Positions 1 to 7,857 of a stretch of 38,287 bases of DNA are shown in pieces. Each line of letters begins with the position of its first letter. Within the stretch, counting starts at the first letter, position 1. The translations under genes and the position numbers were made by a program. The notes under the pieces are model-generated. The model worked only from the letters and a program-made list of their open reading frames with translations, searched no databases and was not told the DNA's origin. The stretch is from Bacteroidales bacterium (GTDB taxonomy: Bacteria; Bacteroidota; Bacteroidia; Bacteroidales; UBA932): NCBI GenBank assembly GCA_024401825.1, contig JAKSKF010000012.1:1-38287 (forward strand). Direction: 5' to 3'.

Positions 1-186
1 GAGGTGGTCAAGACCTGGTCTCGCGCCAGTATGATTTCCCCTGACTTCATCGGCCACACCGTTGCAGTTCATAATGGAAACAAGTTCATTCCCGTTTATG
101 TAACTGAAAATATGGTAGGTCACAAATTCGGCGAATTCGCGCCGACACGTACATTCCGCGGACATTCAGGTAACAATAAGAAGTAA
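1..186 (+). CDS. rpsS: 30S ribosomal protein uS19 (RpsS), 5'-truncated by window edge
   Basis: C-terminal 61 residues of uS19, open at the left window edge. The reading frame continues upstream through base 1, so the internal GTG at 4 is not a start. The tail has the conserved uS19 pattern: WSRxSxIxPxFIGHT, then HNGxKFxPVYVTExMVGHKxGEFAPTR and the basic end RGHSG. uS19 binds the 16S rRNA head with uS13. It lies 5 nt upstream of rplV, the normal S10-operon order. Confidence 0.97.
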   Translation, partial: EVVKTWSRASMISPDFIGHTVAVHNGNKFIPVYVTENMVGHKFGEFAPTRTFRGHSGNNKK

Positions 187-191
187 TCACA

Positions 192-608
192 ATGGGAAAG
201 CGTAAAAAACTTATGGCCGAACGCCTCAAGGAGGCTAAGAAGGTTACAGCTATTGCAAAGCTGAATGACGTTCCTACATCCCCCCGCAAAATGCGTCTGG
301 TTGCAGACACAGTCAGGGGTCAGGAGGTAAATCACGCTCTGGACCTGCTTCATTTCTCAAAGAAGCAGCCTTCAGTACGCCTTGAGAAGCTTCTCCGCAG
401 CGCAATCGCAAACTGGGAGGCCAAGAATCCTGAAAAGAGCAAGGAACTCGACAACGGAAACGTATATGTAAAGACTATTATGGTTGACGAAGGCCGCACG
501 CTCAAGCGCATCCGCCCCTGCCCTCAGGGCCGTGCCGGACGCATCCGCAAGCGTTCAAACCACGTCACCGTGATTCTCGATGTCAAAAAACCAGTAGAGG
601 AGAAATAA
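192..608 (+). CDS. rplV: 50S ribosomal protein uL22 (RplV)
   Basis: 138 residues, slightly longer than the roughly 110-residue minimum of the family because of N- and C-terminal extensions. It shows the uL22 core [14 protein letters not shown] and the beta-hairpin region ending in [17 protein letters not shown], which lines the peptide exit tunnel. It begins 5 nt after rpsS and ends 1 nt before rpsC, so the three genes are one transcript. The ATG start directly precedes the Lys-rich N-terminus and no other start fits. Confidence 0.97.
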   Translation: MGKRKKLMAERLKEAKKVTAIAKLNDVPTSPRKMRLVADTVRGQEVNHALDLLHFSKKQPSVRLEKLLRSAIANWEAKNPEKSKELDNGNVYVKTIMVDEGRTLKRIRPCPQGRAGRIRKRSNHVTVILDVKKPVEEK

Positions 609-609
609 T

Positions 610-1377
610 ATGGGACAGAAAACAAACCCTATCAGCAACAGAATCGGTATCACCCGTGGTTGGGACTCTAACTGGTGTGGTGGTAACTACGCAGAGAAGA
701 TTGCCGAGGATTTCGAAATCCGCAAGTATCTGGGCAATCGCCTTGCCAAGGCAAGCCTTAGCAGAATAGTAATCGAGAGAACCCTCAAGCTCATCACCGT
801 CACAATCTATGCGGCCCGTCCCGGTTTCATTATCGGAAAGGGCGGCACCGAGGTTGACAAACTCAAGGAAGAGCTCAAGAAGGTTACCAAGAAGGACGTT
901 CAAATCAACATTTACGAGGTAAAGCGCCCCGAGGTTGACGCCCACATAGTGGCAGACTCCATCGCCCGTCAGATTGAGGGCCGTGTAAGCTACCGCAGGG
1001 CCATCAAGATGGCCGTGGCAAACACGATGAGAGTAGGCGCCGAAGGCATCAAGATTCAGGTCAGCGGCCGTGTAGGCGGAGCCGAAATGGCACGCAGCGA
1101 AATGTTCAAGGAAGGACGTACTCCTCTCCACACTTTCCGCGCCGACATCGACTATGCTCTTGCAGAGGCCCACACCAAGGTAGGTTGCCTCGGTGTCAAA
1201 GTCTGGATTTGCAACGGTGAGCGTTACGGCAAGCAGGACCTTACTCCCGCAGCCCTTGCGGCCGCCAATTCACAGGCGTCCGGAGCAGGACGTTCCAACC
1301 GAGGCGAGCGTTCAGACCGCCGTTCAGACCGTCGCTCGGACCGTCGCGGTCCCCGCAGGGAAAACACTCAGAAGTAG
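610..1377 (+). CDS. rpsC: 30S ribosomal protein uS3 (RpsC)
   Basis: 255 residues. The N-terminus MGQKTNPxSNRxGI is diagnostic. The KH domain carries the IIGKGG loop near residue 74, and the C-terminal half contains [13 protein letters not shown]. uS3 lies at the mRNA entry of the 30S subunit. The C-terminal extension is basic and built on three RSDR units encoded by a 12-bp tandem repeat (1309-1344), ending [11 protein letters not shown]. In most bacteria rplP follows directly; here an intrinsic terminator follows and rplP is about 10 kb away. Confidence 0.98.
   Translation: MGQKTNPISNRIGITRGWDSNWCGGNYAEKIAEDFEIRKYLGNRLAKASLSRIVIERTLKLITVTIYAARPGFIIGKGGTEVDKLKEELKKVTKKDVQINIYEVKRPEVDAHIVADSIARQIEGRVSYRRAIKMAVANTMRVGAEGIKIQVSGRVGGAEMARSEMFKEGRTPLHTFRADIDYALAEAHTKVGCLGVKVWICNGERYGKQDLTPAALAAANSQASGAGRSNRGERSDRRSDRRSDRRGPRRENTQK
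1309..1344 (+). repeat. 12-bp tandem repeat x3 inside rpsC
   Basis: Three consecutive 12-mers (1309-1320, 1321-1332, 1333-1344) differ at the last base or at two internal bases and each encode Arg-Ser-Asp-Arg. They form the variable basic tail of uS3. Such repeats can change copy number by slippage without breaking the frame. Confidence 0.85.
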
Positions 1378-1389
1378 TAAATTATTTAC

Positions 1390-1397
1390 TATATTTG
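1390..1397 (+). promoter_or_regulatory. Possible Bacteroidota -7 box (TATATTTG) ahead of the tlpA-like/uvrC/pnuC genes
   Basis: TATATTTG matches the TAnnTTTG -7 consensus of Bacteroidota housekeeping promoters. I see no TTG about 19-20 bp upstream, so only half the promoter is supported. Transcription from here would start near 1401-1404, inside the left arm of the rpsC terminator, so its own transcript could not form the full hairpin. Confidence 0.4.
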
Positions 1398-1399
1398 CG

Positions 1400-1433
1400 A
1401 CCGGTTTCGTCTTCGTGGCGAAGCCGGTTTTTT
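1400..1433 (+). terminator. Intrinsic terminator after rpsC
   Basis: Left arm 1400-1411 (ACCGGTTTCGTC) pairs with right arm 1417-1428 (GGCGAAGCCGGT) around a 5-nt loop. That gives a 12-bp stem with two G-U pairs, followed directly by six T (1428-1433). It would end the rpsS-rplV-rpsC transcript and so physically separate this part of the S10 operon from rplP. Confidence 0.88.
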
Positions 1434-1453
1434 GAAATCAAAAAAGTCTGTAT

Positions 1454-2458
1454 ATGAAGAAAACATTATTTGCAGCATCGGCTGTACTTGTTGTCCTGTG
1501 TTCCTGCAACCGCATCCCCACAACCAGATTCATGGGAGAGATGACCGGTTTGGAAACGGTGGAAATCAAGTCTGAAGTCTCAGAGACGGATACTGTCATT
1601 GCCTTGAAAGACGGAAAATTCGATGTCAGGCTCTCCTGCTCGCCCGAAACTCCGGCATTGTTCATAGCCGGCGGGGATACCTTGGAGTTCCTCCCCGACG
1701 GGACAGTTCTTATTGCAGGTCTCGATGCAGAGGGCAGGCTCTCAATCAAGTCCAAGACTCCTAAAAAGTCCGCCAACGTGGCCTTCGGTAAATATCTGGC
1801 CTGGGATGAGAAGAATCCCCCTCTCCAGGAAATCGGTGACACCTGTCAGGCATATATCCGCGCGTTCCCCGAGTCCTATGTCGCCTATCTTGCCATGCTC
1901 AAGGCCATAGGCGCCGAAGTCTTCGATGACGCCACCCTGAACGACCTCTACGGCATTATGACCGGCGCATTCAACCACGACCCCGTCATCCAGTGGTCGC
2001 GTCAGTGCCTGAACGACAGGCTTGCAACGGCGGAAGGCACCCCCTTCGTGGATATGGTGATAGACCAGGACCCCGAGAACCGCGGGAAGAACGTGAAGAG
2101 ACTTTCCGACTTCGTGGGCAAGGGAAAGTATGTCCTGGCTCACTTCTGGAGTTCCCGGGATACGGCAAGCTGCAAATCCGTGGAGACAATCAAGGAGATA
2201 TACCTGAAATACGGCTCGGAAGACTTCGACGTTGTCAGCATCGCCGTCTATGACATAATTCCCCAGACCGTCAAGGCTGCCGCGGAGCTTGGAATCACCT
2301 GGAACCAGATAATCAACGCCGAGCATATGGGCACGTCCATCTACGGTTTCGAGAAGATTCCCTACCTGATACTTTTCGGCCCGGACGGAATCATTCTCAA
2401 GCGCGGTCTGAAGCTTGAAGAGCTCGACGCCAAGATATCCGAGACGCTTGGACGTTAA
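1454..2458 (+). CDS. TlpA/thioredoxin-fold lipoprotein without a CXXC pair
   Basis: 334 residues. The signal peptide has a lipobox ending at Cys18 (LCSC), so it is a predicted lipoprotein. The middle region (about 25-190) resembles the N-terminal part of Bacteroidota DUF4369/TlpA-type proteins. Residues about 210-334 look like a thioredoxin fold: YVLAHFW at the active-site strand and the cis-Pro loop KIPYLILFGPDG. Where TlpA proteins have WCxxC, this one reads WSSRDTASC, so only one Cys (Cys240) remains and disulfide oxidoreductase activity is doubtful. Its 3' end overlaps the proposed uvrC start by 11 bp. Family assignment is good; function is open. Confidence 0.75.
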   Translation: MKKTLFAASAVLVVLCSCNRIPTTRFMGEMTGLETVEIKSEVSETDTVIALKDGKFDVRLSCSPETPALFIAGGDTLEFLPDGTVLIAGLDAEGRLSIKSKTPKKSANVAFGKYLAWDEKNPPLQEIGDTCQAYIRAFPESYVAYLAMLKAIGAEVFDDATLNDLYGIMTGAFNHDPVIQWSRQCLNDRLATAEGTPFVDMVIDQDPENRGKNVKRLSDFVGKGKYVLAHFWSSRDTASCKSVETIKEIYLKYGSEDFDVVSIAVYDIIPQTVKAAAELGITWNQIINAEHMGTSIYGFEKIPYLILFGPDGIILKRGLKLEELDAKISETLGR

Positions 2459-4238
2459 AGAAAAAATATCCCTGTTCCCGCATTCCCCCGGAGTCTATAG
2501 ATATTATGATTCCGAGGGAAATGTGATATATGTGGGCAAGGCGAAGGACCTTCACAAGAGGGTGGCCCAGTACTTCGTGTCTCCCGACAGGCTCAATTCA
2601 AAGACCAGGCTGCTGGTGAGCAGGATAGCGGACGCCCGATATTCCGTGGTGGATACTGAAGCGGACGCCCTGCTTCTGGAGAACAACCTCATCAAGCAGT
2701 ACAAGCCCAAATACAACATACTCCTCAAGGACAGCAAGACATATCCCTGGATATGCGTCAGCGCCGGAGACTTTCCCAGGGTGTTCCTTACCAGGAGAGT
2801 CACCCGCGACGGTTCGAGATACTTCGGGCCGTACAGCTCCGTCAATCACGCCCGCTATCTTCTGGATTTCATAGGCAGGGCCTGGCAGCTTCGAAGCTGC
2901 AACCTCAAGATAACTTCCGACGCCGTTCTCCGGGGCAGATTCCGACCCTGCCTGGAGTTCCATATCGGCAAGTGCGGGGGCTGCTGCATAGGCAGGATTT
3001 CAAAGGAGTCGTATGACGAACAGATAAACGAGATAGTGGCTCTGCTCAGCGGGGGAGTAGGTTCCCTCATCAGGGATTGCAGGGAGAAGATGCGGCAGGC
3101 CAGCGACAATCTTGACTTCGAGTCCGCCCAGATGTTCAAGGACAGGATAGAAAGCCTGGAGAAGCATTACTCCCGTTCCGTCGTGACTTCAGCCACCAGC
3201 GACGACACCGACGTGTTCTCCCTGATTTTCGAGGGCTCCGAGGCATTCGGCAATTTCCTCCGCATCAGGGGCGGGTCCATAGTCCAGTCATTGAACCTGG
3301 GCTTCAGAATGCAGCTTGAGGAGGACCAGGCGGTTGTGTTGAGCGAATTCATAGCCGAGATTATGGCAAAGTTCGGGACTCTTGCGAAGGAGATAACGGT
3401 CCCCTTCCTTCCTGACGTCCAGCTCCCCGGCATAGAGTACAGGACCCCGCAGAAGGGGGACAGATTCTCCCTGCTTCAACTGAGCGCAAAGAATGCGAGG
3501 GAATATGCGTTGTCCGTGGGAAGGCAGAGGGAGCGCGCCAACCCGGACGAGTACCGGCGGGCCGGCCTTGAAGAGTTGAAGAATGCCCTGGGGATGACGG
3601 AACTGCCCGTGCATATGGAATGTTTCGATAACTCCAACATACTGGGGACCAATCCCGTGGCCGCCTGCGTAGTGTTCAGGGACGGAGTCCCCTGCAAGAA
3701 GGATTACAGGAAATTCAAGATAAAGACTGTGATAGGAGCCAACGACTATGCATCGATGAAGGAGATAGTGAACAGACGCTATTCCAGGATGCTGAAGGAA
3801 AACCCCGAAGACATTCCCCAGCTGGTGGTCATAGACGGTGGCAGAGGTCAGTTGAGTTTCGCCTGGCAGGCTTTGGCGGAACTGGGACTGACATCCAGGC
3901 TTACCGTGGTGGGCCTGGCGGAAAGACTTGAAGAAGTGATAAGGGTTTCAGACCCGTACCCGCTTTTTCTGGACAGGAATTCCAGGGCTCTCAGACTTCT
4001 CCAGCAGATAAGGGACGAGGCGCACAGATTCGGAATAAGTTTTCACAGGGACCTGAGGAGCAAGGCGCAGATAGAGTCCGTCCTGCATACTGTCAAGGGA
4101 GTGGGACCGAAGACGGAGGAGCGCCTGCTGCTTCATTTCGGCAGCGTGGCCCGCATAGGCTCCGCGCCTGCGGGTGAACTCGAGGCGCTTGTGGGCAAGG
4201 CGCTGGCAGAAAGAATAAAGGAAGCATTATATGAATAG
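2448..4238 (+). CDS. uvrC: Excinuclease ABC subunit C (UvrC)
   Basis: 596 residues, normal UvrC length. The GIY-YIG nuclease domain (about 10-90) contains PGVYRYYD and IYVGKAKDLHKRV. A Cys-rich segment starts at Cys168 (CLEFHIGKCGGCC), and a UVR motif (DFESAQMFKDRIESLE) lies near 220-240. The RNase H-like second nuclease domain has ECFDNSN near 390 and VIDGGRGQLS near 461, and tandem helix-hairpin-helix motifs occupy the last 50 residues. UvrC makes both incisions in nucleotide excision repair. I chose the TTG at 2448 because it gives the usual LDVKEKISLFPHSPGVY start; a TTG at 2415 would add 11 residues unlike the family. It overlaps the upstream gene by 11 bp and pnuC by 8 bp. Confidence 0.96.
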   Translation: MDVKEKISLFPHSPGVYRYYDSEGNVIYVGKAKDLHKRVAQYFVSPDRLNSKTRLLVSRIADARYSVVDTEADALLLENNLIKQYKPKYNILLKDSKTYPWICVSAGDFPRVFLTRRVTRDGSRYFGPYSSVNHARYLLDFIGRAWQLRSCNLKITSDAVLRGRFRPCLEFHIGKCGGCCIGRISKESYDEQINEIVALLSGGVGSLIRDCREKMRQASDNLDFESAQMFKDRIESLEKHYSRSVVTSATSDDTDVFSLIFEGSEAFGNFLRIRGGSIVQSLNLGFRMQLEEDQAVVLSEFIAEIMAKFGTLAKEITVPFLPDVQLPGIEYRTPQKGDRFSLLQLSAKNAREYALSVGRQRERANPDEYRRAGLEELKNALGMTELPVHMECFDNSNILGTNPVAACVVFRDGVPCKKDYRKFKIKTVIGANDYASMKEIVNRRYSRMLKENPEDIPQLVVIDGGRGQLSFAWQALAELGLTSRLTVVGLAERLEEVIRVSDPYPLFLDRNSRALRLLQQIRDEAHRFGISFHRDLRSKAQIESVLHTVKGVGPKTEERLLLHFGSVARIGSAPAGELEALVGKALAERIKEALYE

Positions 4239-4968
4239 TGAAAGGTACAATAAAGTTTTCAATGTAGTCATAGTGTCGGGTATGGCCGCCGCCCTTACCT
4301 TGGCAACCGTGTTCAAATGGGGAGGGGACGCCCGGGAGAATGCGTTGCTCCTGGTTTCCGTGTTCGGTTCCCTTATGGGGGCGATGAGCGGAGTGATGTC
4401 GGCCAACGGCAAGATATTGACGTTCTTCTTCGGCCTTCTGGACGTGTCGATATATGGAGTGATGTGCCTTATGAACTGGATGACCGGCGGCTCGGGGCTC
4501 GGGACGGCCATCCTGCATATATTATATTTTGTCCCGATGCAGTTCATAGGGTTCTTCCAATGGCGCAAGATGGGAGCCGGTGCCGTTGACGCCGTCAGGC
4601 CAAGGAGGCTCACCGGACGCCGGATGCTCCTTCTGGCAGCGCTTTTCCTCGTCGGCGTGGCAGTCAGTTATCTCCTCATCGCCAATTTCGACAGGTCGGA
4701 AACGGAGACGCTCATAAAGATGACGGTGGTTCTGGATGTGATTCCCCTGATGTGCAACATCATCGGCCAGCTGCTTATGAGCACTGCCTATGTGGAGCAA
4801 TGGATATTCTGGATAGGAGTGAACGTGTTCTCCATCCTGATGTGGACCAAAGCCCTGGTTGACGGACAGAGTTCATTCGCTGGCGTTTACATTGTAAAGT
4901 ATTGTTTTTACCTCACCAACTGCATACACGGACTGAGATTGTGGATGAGAATGAGTAAAAAGAATTAA
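4231..4968 (+). CDS. pnuC: PnuC-family nicotinamide riboside/NMN transporter
   Basis: 245 residues with about seven hydrophobic segments. PnuC landmarks are QFIGFFQWRK near 110 and EQWIFWIGVNVFSILMW near 190-205. The hydrophilic loop after residue 120 carries a basic stretch (RPRRLTGRR). PnuC proteins are facilitated-diffusion channels that import vitamin B3 derivatives for NAD salvage, trapped by a downstream kinase. The ATG lies inside the uvrC 3' end (8-bp overlap), so translation is probably coupled. No NadR or Nudix partner is next to it. Confidence 0.88.
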   Translation: MNSERYNKVFNVVIVSGMAAALTLATVFKWGGDARENALLLVSVFGSLMGAMSGVMSANGKILTFFFGLLDVSIYGVMCLMNWMTGGSGLGTAILHILYFVPMQFIGFFQWRKMGAGAVDAVRPRRLTGRRMLLLAALFLVGVAVSYLLIANFDRSETETLIKMTVVLDVIPLMCNIIGQLLMSTAYVEQWIFWIGVNVFSILMWTKALVDGQSSFAGVYIVKYCFYLTNCIHGLRLWMRMSKKN

Positions 4969-4970
4969 TA

Positions 4971-5001
4971 TTGGAAAAACGGCTAATTTTTATTAATTTT
5001 G
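4971..5001 (+). promoter_or_regulatory. Bacteroidota-type promoter for acpP
   Basis: TTG (4971-4973), 20-bp spacer, TAATTTTG (4994-5001): a full match to the -33/-7 consensus. Expected start near 5005-5008, leaving an A-rich leader of about 50 nt before acpP. The leader has no Shine-Dalgarno sequence but is very rich in A just upstream of ATG, as usual for strongly translated Bacteroidota genes. Confidence 0.85.
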
Positions 5002-5057
5002 CAGTCCGCGTGTTGATAAGAAAAAACAAAATAAATATAAACTAAAACAAAACTATT

Positions 5058-5300
5058 ATGACTAATCAGGAAATCCTTAGCTCGGTGACAGACATCATTG
5101 TCGACAAGCTGGGTGTTGAACCTTCAGTGGTTACCGAAACTGCGAATTTCACAAATGACCTCGGAGCAGATTCCCTTGATACCGTAGAACTCCTTATGGA
5201 GTTTGAAAAGGTATTCGGAATCAAGATACCGGACGAAGAGACACGTGAAATCGTCACAGTGAAAGATGCTGTTGACAAGGTGGCGGAGAAATTGAAATGA
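5058..5300 (+). CDS. acpP: Acyl carrier protein (AcpP)
   Basis: 80 residues, acidic, with the 4'-phosphopantetheine attachment motif [10 protein letters not shown]; the modified serine is Ser39. The C-terminal helix ends in [13 protein letters not shown] carries growing acyl chains in type II fatty acid synthesis and donates acyl groups for lipid A. It has its own promoter (4971-5001) and terminator (5309-5339), so it is monocistronic here. In many Bacteroidota and other bacteria fabF follows acpP; here a convergent DUF4270 gene does. Confidence 0.98.
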   Translation: MTNQEILSSVTDIIVDKLGVEPSVVTETANFTNDLGADSLDTVELLMEFEKVFGIKIPDEETREIVTVKDAVDKVAEKLK

Positions 5301-5308
5301 CAAAACAT

Positions 5309-5339
5309 AAAAAAAGAGGTCGGCAGACCTCTTTTTTTT
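5309..5339. terminator. Bidirectional terminator between acpP and the DUF4270 gene
   Basis: A-tract 5309-5315, stem AGAGGTC (5315-5321), loop GGCA, stem GACCTCT (5326-5332), T-tract 5332-5339. The flanking A and T tracts make it a terminator on both strands. The minus-strand stop codon of the DUF4270 gene (5338-5340) lies on its edge. Confidence 0.9.
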
Positions 5340-6966
5340 ATTGTTTCCCCTCAGGTCTCGGAACCGAGAAGGTTATTTTCAGAATGGGACGCTTCGTCTC
5401 GTCGGGGTACTGAGGTCCGCACAGATACGCCCTGTAATAATTGGCTATGTCAAGCTGGATGGAAGAAGATACGGACACGTTGTTTGCCGCATACTGGGCC
5501 ATCATCATATAGTTGTAATAGTTGGTGTAGGAGTTGTAGCCGTATCCTCCATACCCGTATCCGCCGTATCCTCCATACCCGCCGTACATATTGTTGTAGT
5601 ATGACTGATAAGCCAGTTGCTCGTAATATTGGCTGAGCTCGGAGTTGGAATTGTCCGTGGTGACCGTGTAATAGTTCATAACCAGCAGCCAGACATCATA
5701 CTTGCCCGTCGCTATCTCTTTATCGTCCGTTGTGAGCAGGGTCTGGAGATGGTAGCTGAAGTCGGGAGAATAATTGAGGAGGGACCGGTTTATGTCCCCG
5801 GAGTCCTCCGTCTCGTCGGAAGCGTCGGTCAGGCTGACGAAAGTCGCGGTGGTGTCTGTCCGGATTCTTGTCGTGGGGCTGAGCACCACCGGGTATCTGC
5901 TCATCTGAGTATAGTCTTCCGGGAATTCGAAGGGGAACACCAGCGAAGCCTTGTTGATTATCACTTTCTGAGGGTCTCCGCCTTTTGCCGCAATCATCTC
6001 GGAGGCGGTCTTCTTGAGCCAGGCGGCGGGAATTCTGGGCTTTATGCCTCCTCCTCCGCAAATGAATATGGTCTCACCCGCCTTGCCTTCCCTGTCACGC
6101 ACAGACTCCTCGTTCGTAAGGTTCAGGGCATATTGGGAATAACGTGCCCCGCTCGGAGTGTAATAGAGAAGGGAATCTCCATTGAAGATGTCAGTTGCGC
6201 CCAGCATAAAGAAGAAGCACGTGTCTTTCCTGGTTCCTTCATACTCGGAATTGAAGGACAGCTTTACGCAGTTGCCCGTAAGCTGATATGAATCGGAATC
6301 GTAGCCGAACTGAAGTTCCAGGTTGTTGATGCGCCCTCCTTCGCCTATGGGGTCGTCCGTTTCCAGGTAGATGCCGGGGATTTTCTTCAGATAGTTGTCC
6401 AGACTGCTCAGGTCATCCTTTGTCAGACTGAAGAATTTCTTTGCGAAATCCTCCGTCATATCCATCGACAATGAGTCCTTTCCGTTGAGGACAGGGGTGT
6501 TCCTGAGAATGGAAACGTTTGAATGGGAAATGCTTGCGTTGCAGTCGAAGTCCTTGCTGGTCAAGGCCCTGCTGAGTTCATAGGCCCTTACGTTCTGCAG
6601 AATCCGGGCATGACCGGCGTCGTCGGTCGAAACGGTGTCGCAGGCGAGTCCCAGATGGAAAGCGCGGAACTGCGGCTCCTTTCCGAAATCGAGTTCCTTG
6701 CTCAGGGGGACAATCGTCACCGCGCTGGAACGTGTTGACAAGCGCCCTTCGGCATCGCGGATTGCTCCTATCACAACGTTGGTCTGAGAATATCCGGAAA
6801 GGCTGTCGGCCATCTTCAGGTCGATGTCATCAAGGAAGGTCTGTTCAATGTAAATGTCGTAAACCTGGTCTCCGGGAAGCAGATTGGAGCCAACTTCGCT
6901 GTTTATTTCCACACAGGACAGACAGGCTGCCAAGATTGCTGTGAATGCCGGTAATCTGCGTTTCAT
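5338..6966 (-). CDS. DUF4270-family lipoprotein with Gly/Tyr-rich insert
   Basis: 542 residues. The signal peptide has a lipobox (LAAC, Cys15; a second candidate is Cys18) followed by the typical DUF4270 opening with GSNLLPGDQ. The family is confined to Bacteroidota and its function is unknown. It commonly sits beside the short GT5 starch-synthase-like gene, as here (2-nt gap, same strand, so one operon). Near residues 458-485 there is a low-complexity tract of Gly-Gly-Tyr and Gly-Tyr units followed by Asn/Tyr-rich sequence. The protein is probably exported and lipid-anchored. Confidence 0.82.
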   Translation of the reverse strand: MKRRLPAFTAILAACLSCVEINSEVGSNLLPGDQVYDIYIEQTFLDDIDLKMADSLSGYSQTNVVIGAIRDAEGRLSTRSSAVTIVPLSKELDFGKEPQFRAFHLGLACDTVSTDDAGHARILQNVRAYELSRALTSKDFDCNASISHSNVSILRNTPVLNGKDSLSMDMTEDFAKKFFSLTKDDLSSLDNYLKKIPGIYLETDDPIGEGGRINNLELQFGYDSDSYQLTGNCVKLSFNSEYEGTRKDTCFFFMLGATDIFNGDSLLYYTPSGARYSQYALNLTNEESVRDREGKAGETIFICGGGGIKPRIPAAWLKKTASEMIAAKGGDPQKVIINKASLVFPFEFPEDYTQMSRYPVVLSPTTRIRTDTTATFVSLTDASDETEDSGDINRSLLNYSPDFSYHLQTLLTTDDKEIATGKYDVWLLVMNYYTVTTDNSNSELSQYYEQLAYQSYYNNMYGGYGGYGGYGYGGYGYNSYTNYYNYMMMAQYAANNVSVSSSIQLDIANYYRAYLCGPQYPDETKRPILKITFSVPRPEGKQ

Positions 6967-6968
6967 TC

Positions 6969-7787
6969 CTACACTTGCTCGTAAAAACGGTCGTATTTGT
7001 CTATGTATCCGTCACTCTCCATACTTTTTGCGTCATAGTCCAATACGGGCAGACCGCTCTGCTTGCAGAAAGTCTTGAGCCCGGAGTCAACCTTGTCTGA
7101 AGCGAGGATGACCCCGTCCGAATACCGGATGGCTGTCTTGGCAAGATTGATGCCATCGGCCTGACGTAGAAGTTCCAGGTCCTCCGGCGTTATTCCTCCG
7201 AAGACGGCCTTGTCGGCAAAATCTGCGTTGAAACTATCTGTGGGGGTGTCGTCATACAGGGAGAGGACCACTTTGCTGGAAGCGAAGATGGGGTCGTCCC
7301 TGTATGCTTTCTTGAGATAAAGCGGAATCAGGTGGGAAATCCATCCCTGACAGTGGATTATGTCCGGGGCCCAGCGGAGTTTCTTGACGGTTTCCAGAAC
7401 GCCCCTTGCAAAGAATATTGTCCGTTCGTCATTGTCTGCGAAGAACTTGCCGTTTTCATCGAAGAACGTCTGCTTGCGGTGGAAGTAGTCTTCGTTGTCT
7501 ATGAAATAGACCTGGAGACGGGCGGCTGAAATCGAGGCGACCTTTATGACGAGGGGGCGGTCAACGTCGGAAATGATGATGTTCATCCCGGAAAGCCGGA
7601 TTACTTCGTGCAACTGGTTCTTCCGCTCGTTGATGCAGCCGTAGCGGGGCATGAACGAGCGTATTTCCTTCTTCCTCTCCTGTATTCCCTGCGGCAGGTA
7701 ACGTCCTATGGACGATGATTCCGTCTGGGGCAGATAGGGGAAAATTTCGGAATTGACGAACAGTACTCTTTGGACATTGTTTCCCAT
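6969..7787 (-). CDS. Short glycogen/starch synthase-like protein (GT5 N-terminal domain only)
   Basis: 272 residues; a full GlgA has about 480. It matches the N-terminal Rossmann-like half of GT5 enzymes: VLFVNSEIFPYLP at the start, IRSFMPRYGCINER, and APDIIHCQGWISHLIPLYLKK. The usual KxGGL ADP-glucose loop is replaced by ESSSIGR, and the whole C-terminal nucleotide-binding domain is absent, so synthase activity is doubtful. I chose the ATG at 7787 because the alternative GTG at 7793 lies inside the -7 promoter box. The gene is divergent from ftsX and forms an operon with the DUF4270 gene. Confidence 0.78.
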   Translation of the reverse strand: MGNNVQRVLFVNSEIFPYLPQTESSSIGRYLPQGIQERKKEIRSFMPRYGCINERKNQLHEVIRLSGMNIIISDVDRPLVIKVASISAARLQVYFIDNEDYFHRKQTFFDENGKFFADNDERTIFFARGVLETVKKLRWAPDIIHCQGWISHLIPLYLKKAYRDDPIFASSKVVLSLYDDTPTDSFNADFADKAVFGGITPEDLELLRQADGINLAKTAIRYSDGVILASDKVDSGLKTFCKQSGLPVLDYDAKSMESDGYIDKYDRFYEQV

Positions 7788-7792
7788 TATCA

Positions 7793-7800
7793 CAAAGATA
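7793..7800 (-). promoter_or_regulatory. -7 box for the GT5-like/DUF4270 operon
   Basis: On the minus strand the sequence reads TATCTTTG, a full TAnnTTTG match, ending 5 nt before the ATG at 7787. No clear TTG is seen upstream, where the spacer is A-rich. The geometry predicts a leader of at most a few nucleotides, or none. Confidence 0.6.
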
Positions 7801-7830
7801 ATAATTTTTTTCGATATTTCGATATTTCAC

Positions 7831-7838
7831 TATCTTTG
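7831..7838 (+). promoter_or_regulatory. -7 box for ftsX-DUF3098-uppP-lpxH
   Basis: TATCTTTG matches TAnnTTTG, 19 nt before the ftsX ATG, giving a short leader of about 12-15 nt. The -33 region is T-rich without a clear TTG. A 9-bp tandem duplication (TCGATATTT type, about 7811-7829) lies in the spacer shared with the divergent promoter. Confidence 0.6.
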
Positions 7839-7857
7839 ACGGCAAATCAGGTGGGAT

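Noticed and set aside
583-1173. 196-codon frame antisense to rpsC
   Set aside because: rpsC is certain; the antisense frame is a composition shadow without a family match.
1309-1344. Short tandem repeats as a possible CRISPR or regulatory array
   Set aside because: The units are contiguous, 12 bp, in frame and encode the variable tail of uS3; there are no spacers.
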